Under the pieces are notes generated by a model. It saw only the letters and a list, made by a program, of their open reading frames with translations. It ran no database searches and was not told the DNA's origin. Below, piece by piece: positions 27,455 to 35,963 of a DNA stretch of 35,963 nt. The position numbers and the translations under genes are program-made. This DNA is from Chara braunii (lineage: Eukaryota; Streptophyta; Charophyceae; Charales; Characeae). The stretch covers positions 205,828-241,790 of the forward strand of contig BFEA01000157.1 of assembly GCA_003427395.1 (NCBI GenBank), read 5' to 3'. Each line of letters begins with the position of its first letter. Within the stretch, counting starts at the first letter, position 1.

Positions 27455-29020
27455 CTGTACTATAGCCTCTTGGAACCTGCGCGGTCTTTGCGACCCCACC
27501 AGAAGGGGCAAACACGCACGTTTTAAGTCCTGGTTACACCAACAGCGGGTGCAGATAGCCTGCATTCAGGAAACTAAGCTAGATGAAAGGAAAATAGCAG
27601 AGCTTGGTGCATGGTGGGATGGGCCCCAGACAGAGCGGAACGCACTAGGTTCTTTGAAGACCTGATCTCACACACCCCGGATGTTGATAACCTGCTGGTG
27701 GTGGGCGACTGGAACTGCTCACTGGATGACATGCTAAATGCAGGATCAGGCTCCCCAGATATTTTAGCGCTGGTTGATTACATGACAGAGCTGGATCTGT
27801 GCGATGCCTTTCGTTTAATGCACCCCACAAACCCAGGTTTCACATGGGGTTCTCAGGCCACGGTAGGGAATGCAGTAGGTGTGCTCAGGAGGTTAGACTA
27901 CGGTCTCTTCAGCCCAGCATGGATGGACGCGACCTTAAATGTGGAGGTAGTCAGGCGGCCCACCTCAGATCACTACCCAATCAAAATGACACTCCAACTG
28001 TTAGACGTGGTAGACCGGGGTACGGGCTTCTTTCGGCTCAATATTCAGAATTTGAAGGACCCAGGCCTCTCGGCCTGGGTCAAGTCTTTTTTCCAGAAAT
28101 GGCCCCGAGCACAGCCTCATTTTCAAACTGCAGGCGAATGGTGGGACGCAGGGACTGCCATAGCAGCAAATTTCTTAAGCGTCTTCTCACGTATTCTTGC
28201 AGCGGAAAGAAACAAGGAGGAACAGGACTGTCTAAGAGACCTACAATGGGTGGAAGAACGGATGAACCTCCATCCAGTCTCAGCTTCTGTATGGGCAACA
28301 GAACGGATGCGGATTCTCTCAGAGTGGGATGACATACAGCAAAGGAAGTCGGAGGAATGGGCTGAAAGATTGACTGTTAAAGGAATATCGGTCTACGACC
28401 GTATGACAAAAGAATCCTTTCAGAAACTGCTGCCCAAAAGAGCAGCACAGTCAATGAAACAACTCACCCACCCATTTATCCCACAGGCTAGAGTGGCCAC
28501 AACCTCAGAAGCAATGTGCAATTACGNCGCTATGTACTNTAAAGACATACTGACATCGCGCAGACCTGGGGAAGGACCGGAGACTGANCTATCANCAGAC
28601 TCACCGCATTGGAACAATCTCACAGCCNGCCTTCCCACTGTAGGGACGCTGGATCTAGACAGACCAACTACGGAGGAAGAGGTAAGAGAAACAGTGAAGA
28701 GTATGGCGAAAGGGAAATCACCGGGAGGCGATGGCCTCCCGGTGGAGTTTTATCTGCAGCACGGTAATTCCATGTTTNCACACCTAGTCNAGATCTATAA
28801 TGACGCACTCACCGGGGGACAACTGTCTAGAGGGATGGTACACGACATCATCTCTATTATGTACAAGAAAGGAGATAAATCAGAAATCAGGAACTGGCGG
28901 CCAATCTCGCTGTTGAATGTATCCTACAAAATACTAGCAAAGCTGTTGGCTAGAAGACTAGGTAGATATCTACCGGGGTTAGTAGAACGGGACCAAGCTC
29001 CGTTTGTTCAAGGACGATCC
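27447..29020 (+). pseudogene. LINE ORF2, endonuclease and partial RT (E5)
   Basis: Starts at ATG 27447 (MNNCTIASWNLRGLCD). The endonuclease motifs IASWNLRGL, ACIQETKL, VVGDWNCSL, NPGFTWGS and TSDHYPIK are present. Compared with E3, about 58 residues are missing between WWDGPQ and AERTRFFEDL (near 27630-27640), and the frame changes there. The second frame (from about 27611) runs open to the poly(A): a charged linker, then RT blocks KGKSPGGDGLPVEFYL and MYKKGDKSE...RPISLLNVSYKILAK, then QAPFVQGRS. It stops before motif A, so no catalytic Asp of RT is encoded. Seven single Ns lie at 28527-28790. Confidence 0.85.

Positions 29021-29048
<28 letters not shown>
29021..29048 (+). repeat. Poly(A) tract ending E5
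   Basis: A28 directly after GGACGATCC of the RT coding region and directly before the TSD. No AATAAA within the preceding 40 nt. Confidence 0.9.
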
Positions 29049-29051
<3 letters not shown>

Positions 29052-29060
29052 TCTATCTTG
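29045..29060. repeat. Target-site duplication of E5, 3' copy
   Basis: AAAATGGTCTATCTTG, matching 24264-24279. Confidence 0.82.
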
Positions 29061-29378
29061 TATTTTCTTTTGGTTTTGTTGAATGGCTTTGGTTTTTGAA
29101 CCTCCAGCACTGGACCAGGCACATTTTCGGTCCAGGTGCACAATCCATGCACCTCCAGGTGCCACAGTCTTACCCCGCAAACTCAGGGGCCAAGAACATA
29201 TAGTTATTATGGCTGTATCCAGACTGAAAGTTGGCCCAAATACAGTTATCTTGCATGTGACCCTGTTCTATTCGGGGGAAGACTGTAGCCTAGATCTTTC
29301 CATTCTGACCGCAGATACGAAAGGAAGATCAACAGCCAGAATACGAACACAGGAGAGAGAAAAGGAAATGCAACATAT

Positions 29379-29441
29379 TTCTTTTTTCCTTTTTTTCTTT
29401 TTTCTTTTTTCTTTTTTCTTTTTTCTTTTTTCTTTTTTTTC
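29379..29441. repeat. (CTTTTTT)n-type low-complexity tract
   Basis: Pure T/C tract in which single C residues (CC once) recur every 7-8 bases. Confidence 0.9.
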
Positions 29442-30152
29442 CCCATTTATTTCTTCCTGTTTCAGGCAGAAAAGGTTACCTAAAAAAGGGCAGAAGACTT
29501 ATAAAAAAAAATCGCCCACAGGTGTGGAAACCCACCTGGCACCTGGGAAAAAAAAGCGCCACCGCACCTCGGACCAACCTTGTAAGGGATGCTAGGCCCG
29601 ATTCCTGGCACCGAAACATAAGGGACGCCGGGCCACACTGTGACTTTGGGACTGAATAGACACATGATTTGGGTTAGATACATCTGGTAAAGTCCTACTG
29701 GTCCAGCTATGCACTCAGCATGATTGTTTCATAGTAAATTCACACTCTCTTTTTTTGGATTGACCCTGCAAGGGCTTGAGCCGGTAATCTTGGGCTCTTG
29801 CGGAGCCTGGAACCCCCCCTCTACGCAAGAAAAAAAACAAGCAGGACTGGCACAGGCCTCCTGACGGCTGACACCACCCGCGTTATTGCTCCAGCAGGCC
29901 GACCCACGAAACTTGACCGAGAAAAATGGCTGGGCTGGGTACTGGTAGTTTTTTACACCACCAGTACCTCCGCGGTGGCCGGTGGATCGGTACGCCGGGT
30001 CCATATGCATTTGCGTCAGAGGGGGCCCAGAGGGGGCCTAAGACCCCCTGGGGTACTGGTGGCTTAACCACTGCAGCCATCAGGCGGCGTTAAAAAGTGA
30101 CCCCGTGACGGTCGTGAGATCCATTCTCACCCTTGCACGGTTGCAGTACAAA

Positions 30153-30212
30153 CACACACTGTAAAAAAAAAAAAAAAAAAAATAAAAAAATAAAAAAACA
30201 CTCACACACTGT
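30153..30212. mobile_element. Poly(A) insert with short flanking repeats (possible)
   Basis: CACACACTGT at 30153-30162 and 30203-30212 flank about 40 bp of A with two interrupting T. This mirrors the poly(T) insert at 24204-24261. The repeat is only 10 bp and CA-rich, so chance or slippage is harder to exclude. A SINE body upstream (29750-30160) is possible but I could not find convincing Pol III boxes. Confidence 0.35.
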
Positions 30213-30604
30213 CACTCGCCAAACAGCATCATCAGAGATTCTCTGACTCAGGGCACAGCCCTGAGCACGCAGCCGCCTGCTCCACTCCGGTCTGCTCTGC
30301 GGCTAGGTCCCACTTACAACGAATTAAGCGATATTGACCGTAGATAGCAAAGATCAACGGCCAGATTCTCGTAATCCGTGCAAGTGGGACCTTGCCCCCG
30401 GGTGCAATTTCATCGGCCTACCATCTTTCCCTGGATAAAACTTATGGTCCTTAGCACTGCATTTAGACTGAAGTTTGCACCAAATACAGTTGCAAGGACC
30501 GTACATTCTATTACGGGGGTTACCACGCAGAAGCCCCGTCTGACCCTTTCTTTGTTCAGACTTTTTTTTTAATTTTTTTTCAGACTGAGGGTCTCGTTAG
30601 ACAC

Positions 30605-30714
30605 TCCTAAAAGAATCCTAAAATTTTTAGGACGAGTCCTAAAGGATTTTTAGGATTCCGTGCGGCGCCGTTACATGCAGTCCTAAAAATCGTCTTTTAG
30701 GATTCGTCCTAAAA
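30605..30714. repeat. Cluster of TCCTAAAA / TTTTAGGA motifs
   Basis: Eight occurrences in 110 bp: TCCTAAA(A) at 30605, 30616, 30637, 30681 and 30707; TTTTAGGA at 30625, 30648 and 30695. The cluster lies 500 bp before the Harbinger transposase ATG. Subterminal repeats of this kind are transposase or accessory-protein binding sites in several PIF/Harbinger elements. The segment before it (GGGTCTCGTTAGACAC, about 30589-30604) may be near the left terminus, but no matching right inverted repeat is in the window. Confidence 0.7.
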
Positions 30715-31213
30715 GGTCTCCCGCGGCCCGTTTTCATATTCGTATACGCAGCCGCGCCGCCGATGTCCGCCGGGTCCTGGCTGGTGTCCATGGTACACAC
30801 TGCGGAGGCCTTGGGCGGGCGAGGAGGGGTGGGTGAAAAGCGTGGTCACCCCGAACTTGAAAAAATTCAAATTCGAATTTTCGCGGACGCAAGGCGGCAG
30901 GGGCGGAGGACGGCCGGGCGACGCGTCTGACGTACAAAAGACGGCGCTGGCGAAGCGTTCAGCGCGGGTATCCATCTTCCGAGTCCACGCGAGTTGCGAG
31001 CAGCGGGGGCAACTTCCGGCAAGGCGGATCCTCGCCACCATCGCTGTGTGCTGTCTTGTGGACTCCGACGCACGCCATCTTCTGTTGCAGCGTACGTCAG
31101 CGGCCGCATCTACGGGTCCGGTGTGCGTGTCTCTCTTCACCTGGTTCAGCAGCGGGCGTGTCTTCGGCGTTTGTGGCAGGCGTCACGCTCCTCGGGGAGG
31201 AAGATTCCCAGAG

Positions 31214-32410
31214 ATGGATCTTCGCGTCAGCGGGCACGGTCTGCACAAAGAGGAGATCGACGCGGCCGCGATGGCGGTCACTCCCGTCGTCGTGAACACG
31301 ATGGGCGGCATGTCGTCGTCCTCAAGCGACATGCTGACACAGCTCCGAAAACGAAGAGCGCTGTTGCAGCGCATTGCCGAAGCACCGGATTGCGTGGCAA
31401 CGTGTGAGGCAGTCGTCCAGTTGTGCGCCGCGCTGTCATCTGGCGTTTTCCCGCGGCGGACCCCGCGTTGGTGGATCAAACGACGGACTGGCGGGACATG
31501 GGAGGATCTCCGCCTCTGTGATGACGCGACGGACGAGTATTACCGGCAGAAGTTGCGCATGTCATTGGCCATGTTCAGGCAGATCGTTGCCGCGTGCGCC
31601 ACGTACGTGGAGAAGAAGGTGACGCACTACAGGATGCCTTTGCCAGTGGAGCAGGTGATCGCTTTCGCGTTGTACAGGTGGGCGTCAGGAGAAACGTACA
31701 AGAGCGGCACTTCGTCCTTCGGCATCGGCAGGGCAACTGGACTGCAGGCTGTCCGCGACGTCACTTCAGCGCTGCTGCAGGCATACCCCGACGCTATCAA
31801 GTGGCCAGTTGGCCGTAGACGTGCGCAGATTCTGCACGCATTCCGTGACAAGGGTTTCCCAAACTGCTTCGGCGCGATCGACTGTACACACATCTACATT
31901 GACAAGCCCGCCGGCGCACCTTCTGACAACTACTACGACCGCAAACAGAAGTTCTCCGTGCAGGCGCAGGTGGTGGTGGATTTGGATCTGCGAATCCTCG
32001 ACGTCCACATCGGATACCCGGGAAGCGTGCACGATGTACGCGTCCAGCACAATTCCCAGCTGTGGAGGCGTGCAGAAGCTGGCAAGCTGTTCGACGCACC
32101 TCCGGAGAATCTGCCGCACGGTGTCGTCACGCGAGGTTACCTGCTAGGCGACAACGGTTATCTTGTTGCCTGTCCATGGATCGTGCAGCCGTACGGAGGA
32201 ATCGACCAACATCCTGACGACGAGCGCTTCGACACGCGGCAGAAGGTGGCGCGGGGGTGTGTGGAGAGGGCATTTGGGCGACTGAAGTGCATGTGGCGTC
32301 TGTTTTTGCGCACCCACAAGACGAACCTGGAGACCTTGCCACAACAATTCGTGACTTCCTTTCTTGTTTTGGCACGTGGCCGCGTCTGTTGGCAACACTG
32401 CGCGAAGTAG
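31214..32410 (+). CDS. PIF/Harbinger-type transposase (DDE_Tnp_4)
   Basis: Start ATG 31214 (MDLRVSGHGLHKEEID) gives 398 residues, the usual size for HARBI1/PIF transposases; the open frame runs upstream to 30833 but with no ATG. The N-terminal half has a helix-rich segment (EYYRQKLRMSLAMFRQIV) typical of the family's DNA-binding region. The catalytic half contains GAIDCTHIYID (Asp223), YPGSVHDVRV (Asp274), LLGDNGYLV (Asp313) and ARGCVERAFGRLK (Glu351), the conserved acidic positions of DDE_Tnp_4 proteins. It should cut and join the ends of its own element. No stop or frameshift interrupts it. The C-terminus after FVTSFLVLARG looks atypical, where relatives read on into a CxLHN-type ending. 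Eight subterminal-like repeats lie upstream, and a convergent accessory gene lies downstream. Confidence 0.9.
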   Translation: MDLRVSGHGLHKEEIDAAAMAVTPVVVNTMGGMSSSSSDMLTQLRKRRALLQRIAEAPDCVATCEAVVQLCAALSSGVFPRRTPRWWIKRRTGGTWEDLRLCDDATDEYYRQKLRMSLAMFRQIVAACATYVEKKVTHYRMPLPVEQVIAFALYRWASGETYKSGTSSFGIGRATGLQAVRDVTSALLQAYPDAIKWPVGRRRAQILHAFRDKGFPNCFGAIDCTHIYIDKPAGAPSDNYYDRKQKFSVQAQVVVDLDLRILDVHIGYPGSVHDVRVQHNSQLWRRAEAGKLFDAPPENLPHGVVTRGYLLGDNGYLVACPWIVQPYGGIDQHPDDERFDTRQKVARGCVERAFGRLKCMWRLFLRTHKTNLETLPQQFVTSFLVLARGRVCWQHCAK

Positions 32411-32464
32411 CTGGGTCGATTGTATGGCGGCATGGTTGTCGTCTGTGACTTCCTTTCTTGTTTT
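32351..32464. repeat. 20-bp direct repeat at the transposase 3' end
   Basis: GTGACTTCCTTTCTTGTTTT at 32351-32370 and 32445-32464. The first copy encodes VTSFLV of the transposase; the second lies just beyond the stop codon. Confidence 0.85.
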
Positions 32465-33344
32465 CGTCGTTTGGACGGTTGCGTGGTTCGTACAATTGTA
32501 CGAACGTTTCATATTGGAAGAACCTTTTTTTTGTGTATCTCTCTCGGTTTTGGTTTTCTTTTTTTTTTTACATTTTTTTGTTTTAATTTGTTTTCGTACT
32601 TTTATTTTTCGGTGACTGTGTCTTCAAATCGACTGTCTCGAATGTTTCGGTTTGGTAAGAAGTTTTCTTCTTTTTTTTCTTCTGCATCCTCAACTCCTTT
32701 TTCATTTGTTTTTGTGTGCCTCTTCAAATCTTCAGTCGCGCATGTTATCGTTCGCTTCTCTGGCGGGATGACAGACAGACGTGTTTTGCAATTGTTGATG
32801 CAAGCTGCTTCACATTAGTAAACTGCGTAACACAAAAAACAGACACATATGAACATGGATTGCGTGCATGCATAGGAGTCAATCATCTACAATCACCTTG
32901 CAATCATTCGACAAAACTTGACAGAAGACACGAGAACAACGGACACATCAAAAGAGTGCGCTGAAAGCGCTATGAACTTCTCGCGCAGCGAGCTGCGAAT
33001 ATAAGTACACAATACACGACGACATTGAATGATACCTTCGTCGACTACAACGACCGACACACTGCACACCTGTACCCCGACGCACCACAAACCATTCAAA
33101 CCTATCAACCCGACTTCGTGGCAGAGGCGATGCGCTAAACAAGTGCGCAACCGACGACGATCTTGCGGAATCCCTCTCTCCGACACACTAAGCAGGTGCG
33201 CACTTTGCGTCGGTGCAACCCCATCCTCCCGCATGACGACCATCCACTACAACATGCGCGCGAGTCCATAGAAGCAGCCAAACCTCCGCTCCCATCCCAT
33301 CCGTCTTCCTCCCCAGCCAACCATCAGCCCCAGCCTCCCCCCCC
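32411..33344. other. Intergenic stretch between convergent genes
   Basis: About 930 bp with no ORF that I can support. 32520-32720 is T-rich on the + strand, consistent with a 3' UTR of the transposase. 33270-33344 is C-rich. Confidence 0.55.
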
Positions 33345-35180
33345 CTACGCGTCATTTTTCCCATCGTCGTTGTTGTCATCATCAAGGGGGCCCGAACCCA
33401 ACCAATCTAGCTTCTTTGCATCCTCCGGCCCCGTTATGCTCGCGTCGTGCCTGAAAGCAATGCCGCAGGGCGCCCATTGAGGTATGTAGTTGGGGTACTG
33501 TCCGAACGTAGCGGTCGCTTTCCCTAGCCTGTCTGTGACGACTTTCGCGGCGCGGACGACGGATCGTCGATGATCGAAGGAGCGATGCATGGCCGCGATG
33601 AGTGTGGGCTTCGCCACGAGGTCCGCGAAGTAGAAAACCTCGTAGTGGCTGCGCGGATCGTCTCCCGCCATGCGCATTATCCACATGCACGCCGCCAACA
33701 ACAGCCTGAAGCAATCAGCCATCCGAGAAAGACGATCATGCGAGATGAACTCGCCGTCGATGAGCGCCCCCATTTGCACGGCCGCGCGAAATGCATACGC
33801 GACGCGGATGACGATGGACTCTTGGTGCGCCGCCATGTCGTCGTCCTCTGGTCTGTCCTCGATGTTGGCGCCGGCGAACCAAAGCGGTAGGTCCATGGAC
33901 AGATCTATCGTGTGCGCGCAAATCGCCGGACTGACAACCTCGCACCACTCCTCGCCGTACCACATGGCACGCGCAATGTCCGTCGCAAAGGATTCCATCC
34001 AGTACTGGAAAGCCACATGGTATCCCCTTGGCCGATTTCCGGACTTGAATACCCATTCGTGCAAGATGCGCAGAGCAACGTTCTCCACTGCCGCCGCACG
34101 GGAGATCGCTTGCTACAGGAAAAGATTGGTGTTGCATGCACCCATCAGGAAACTGTTAAGTACACTGCGAGAACAGGGATTTTTGAAAGGAGACTTTATA
34201 CCCACGGCAAACTGCGATTGGTCAACGATCCTGGCCACGTGCGTGCTGGCTTTGGGCAGAACGACGCTCCGAGGGACGTCAGGCGCTGGAAGTCCGCTGG
34301 CGATGGCGACGAAGTAGTCTTTCGTTTCGTGCACGATGTTGTATAGTCTTTGCCCCTCCCCCGTCGTCCAGAAAGCTTTGTCATCGACCCAAAGGACGGC
34401 ACGATCAATGAGGTCTTTCGTCATGACACTCCTTCGTGGCCTACTTGAACCGGCCTCGCCTGCTTCCCGCTCGACTTTCCTCTCGCCACGTGCCTCCTCT
34501 CTCGCCGTCGCCACAACTGCTGCGTCCTCCCTCCCAGTCGCTATGGCGCCCACATTGCCTGAACCAACTGCCCCCACGGCACCTGCCACCTGGGCACCAA
34601 CTGCGCGAGCGTCTGCCACGACTTCCCCCCCGCCAACACGTTGAACGGACCCTCCATCACCAGCGTCGTTGCGCTGACGTGGCTGAGACGGCGTGGCGGG
34701 CAGCTTGCCCGAGACTGGCCTATCGTTTGTAACAACCCGCACGACCACCTCCGGCCGTGGGGTCGCCGTCGTACGAATGCGAATGCGGTGTCTCTCCAAG
34801 GGCTCGTCATCATCGCCGCCAAGATCGACGACGGGAGCCTTCTCTGTCCGCGTTTCACAACCACGCAGTTGCTGCGCCTCATATGGAGGGGTCTGCATCC
34901 TCTTCGAAGCGGTGCAATCAGAATAGCGTTGCCGATCGCTCTCGTGTGCTTCAGACGTTGTCGCCTCCGCCTACTCCTCCTCCGCCGTGAACTCATCGTC
35001 ACAGTCCCCTTCCACTTCCCCCGCCCAACCTTGCGCTCCACGACCACGAACCCTTGGCAACACATTTTCCGTACGCACCCTCTTCGTTTTCGGGGCCTGC
35101 CGCCGCCCTCTTCCCTGCTCTTGACTATCGTCGACGACCACGTCGCGCTTCTTCCCACGGGTGTTCCCTCGCGTAGACAT
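33345..35180 (-). pseudogene. Harbinger-linked accessory gene, two exons, one premature stop
   Basis: Minus-strand gene convergent with the transposase. Start ATG at 35180 (MSTRGNTRGKKRDVVVDD), exon 1 to 34206, intron 34113-34205, exon 2 34112-33345; 580 codons in all. The N-terminus is basic (PKTKRVRTEN, a possible nuclear signal), then acidic DDEFTAEEE. TAG at 34971-34973 then interrupts codon 70, with the same frame continuing for 510 codons. Next are a low-complexity Ala/Gly/Val/Glu segment, a conserved-looking block (LWVDDKAFWTTGEGQRL) and a helical C-terminal domain (FQYWMESFATDIARAMW, TIDLSMDLPLWFAG, ACMWIMRMAGDDPRSHYEV). I recall the FWTTGEG domain from many Chara predicted proteins, often beside a Myb/SANT domain; I see no SANT tryptophans here. 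An accessory role in transposition is inference. Confidence 0.65.
34113..34205 (-). other. Spliceosomal intron, 93 nt
   Basis: On the minus strand the donor is GTGGGTATAA and the acceptor CTTTTCCTGTAG. Splicing is in phase 0 and joins DQSQFA to QAISRAAAVENVALR. Unspliced, the frame ends at the TAG formed by the last three intron bases. The alternative donor GTATAA, four bases later, would put exon 2 out of frame. Confidence 0.75.
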
Positions 35181-35963
35181 GTTTCGTGGCGACCTTTGAA
35201 GGCGAGCTTGGCAGTGTGATCGGACGAGCAGGAAGTGTGGCCGACCTGGCGAAAAATATGTCTCCCGTGAAAAAGGTCTCCCGTGCGGCTGTGGCGTGAC
35301 GACCACGACGTGCACGTGGCAGACAGTTGATACGTCCTCTGCGGGAGGAAGACACGACGGCGACGGACATCCACACGACGCAGTAGATCTCTCCTCCACG
35401 GGACGACGACGACGACGTGCACGTGGCACACAAGAGATCTATCCTCCGCAAGAAGAAGACGTGACGACGACGAACACCCCCGTGACGCAGGAGATCAGCC
35501 CTCCGTGGGAAGAAGACGACAACGTGCGCGTGGTTCACAGAAGGACGAAGGCCACGGCGGGAGTAATCCGCGTTGAGAAGACTGGCGGCGAGAAGAATAC
35601 AAGAGTGACGATCACAATGATCCGCGGCGACCAGGCTTGCAGCACCTCGTCGTTGTTGCGGGCGGCTTGCGGCAGGCGCGGCGGGCTGCTGTACTGGAGA
35701 CACCTTCGCGGCGTGGACGACATATAGACGGGTCGGGATGCGCAAGACTTAAGTAGTCTTTCGAAGATGGACCTCCCGCGACGTCGCTTCTTTCTGGCGG
35801 GAAATGACATCGTCGACGGTGGCACATGCAACCGCCCTGCCCACACTGCCGTGTGTTTTCCACCCCGAAGGCGCGAAAAGACCCTTCGACGTCGCTGGCG
35901 ACGCGCGTCAATTCAGTCGCCAGGGACCGAACCCCTGCCCGCCCCATCGCTTTCCCCCCCGTC
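35181..35963. other. Upstream region of the accessory gene
   Basis: GC-rich, with long open frames on both strands that are Arg/Val/His- or Thr/Asp-rich and look like by-products of CGACGA-type repeats. It should hold the promoter of the minus-strand gene and, further out, the right end of the transposon; neither a TATA box nor an inverted repeat is evident. Confidence 0.5.
35305..35545. repeat. 107-bp tandem repeat with CACGTG cores
   Basis: GTGCACGTGG occurs at 35310 and 35417, and GTGCGCGTGG at 35524, exactly 107 bp apart each time. Within the array, GATCT/GATCA...CCTCC phrases recur at alternating 57 and 50 bp, so each unit contains two half-repeats. CACGTG is a bHLH/bZIP-type core in plants; whether it acts here is unknown. 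Confidence 0.7.

Larger units (their letters stand above)
24280..29044 (+). mobile_element. LINE E5, complete 5' end but 3'-truncated
   Basis: Plus-strand non-LTR retrotransposon bounded by a 12-16 bp TSD. Order: 5' UTR 24280-25099 with four perfect palindromes; ORF1 25100-27454; ORF2 from 27447. ORF2 breaks off within the RT fingers, where an A28 run begins at 29021. The element therefore has a poly(A) tail but no RT palm, no zinc domain and no shared 3'-UTR motif. That is the reverse of the usual 5' truncation seen in E1, E2, E4 and E6. Confidence 0.85.
29061..30600. other. Non-coding stretch with diverged repeats
   Basis: No supported gene. Two blocks recur: block A (AGACTGAAAGTT...AAATACAGTT) at about 29219-29277 and 30466-30525, and block B (GACCG.AGATA...GATCAAC.GCCAGA) at about 29307-29340 and 30336-30365. 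Their order is A-B and then B-A. LINE-like GGGATGCTAGGCCCG and GGGACGCCGGGCC phrases occur near 29587 and 29623. Confidence 0.5.

Noticed and set aside
29083-29595. A 170-codon plus-strand frame
   Set aside because: Mostly a translated T/C low-complexity tract and A runs; no domain.
29750-30160. SINE body before the poly(A) tract
   Set aside because: No convincing A-box and B-box pair at the proper spacing.
30833-31213. N-terminal extension of the transposase
   Set aside because: No ATG in this stretch of the frame; composition is low-complexity Arg/Gly and the ATG at 31214 gives the usual family length.
33570-34346. Plus-strand frames of 106-215 codons
   Set aside because: Antisense to the accessory gene exons with no recognisable domain.
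34541-35431. A 296-codon minus-strand frame overlapping the accessory gene
   Set aside because: Arg/His/Val-rich shadow; the frame starting at 35180 has the conserved domain and a consistent intron.

Overview
The window looks like repeat-rich intergenic DNA from a eukaryotic nuclear genome, probably a green plant or alga. It shows non-LTR retrotransposons with poly(A) tails and target-site duplications (TSDs), an LTR-retroelement Gag remnant, a PIF/Harbinger transposase beside a spliceosomal-intron gene, long microsatellites and scattered Ns. The style of the Gag, LINE and Harbinger-linked proteins reminds me of the charophyte Chara. That is recollection, not a search result. I see no ordinary host gene, rRNA, tRNA or CRISPR array.

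Layout. 1-530: a GA microsatellite inside a 314-bp-offset direct repeat. 530-1744: 3' remnant of LINE E1 (minus). 1743-5066: a short inverted-repeat element split by 5'-truncated LINE E2 (minus, 1785-4665). 5082-13942: LINE E3 (plus), which I infer to be full length (8.86 kb) because a 15-bp TSD flanks it; its ORFs are decayed, and a sequencing-library adapter artefact sits at 8842-9159. 14017-17250: 5'-truncated LINE E4 (minus), close kin of E3. 17.4-18.4 kb: an unrecognised Cys/His ORF and a duplicated 3'-UTR-like repeat. 18254-19640: a further LINE remnant, E6 (minus). 19853-20850: a Gag-like CCHC remnant (minus). 21059-21224: a 25-bp minisatellite. 21.2-24.1 kb: no supported gene. 24280-29044: LINE E5 (plus) with its own 12-16 bp TSD, complete at the 5' end but cut off inside the reverse transcriptase by poly(A). 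29.06-30.6 kb: low-complexity and diverged repeats.

30.6-35.96 kb is the most coherent unit: eight TCCTAAAA/TTTTAGGA motifs, then an intact-looking PIF/Harbinger (DDE_Tnp_4-type) transposase (31214-32410, plus), then a convergent two-exon gene (35180-33345, minus) with a 93-nt intron and one premature stop, then 107-bp tandem repeats. I read it as most of a two-gene Harbinger transposon whose right end is outside the window.

The LINE genes follow one plan. ORF1 has an RNA-binding N-terminal domain, a zinc knuckle and an unrecognised C-terminal domain. ORF2 has an APE-type endonuclease, a reverse transcriptase and a zinc-binding tail. ORF1 overlaps the ORF2 start in both E3 and E5. Four LINE copies (E1-E4) share a roughly 25-30 nt motif near their 3' ends, a candidate recognition signal for the reverse transcriptase.
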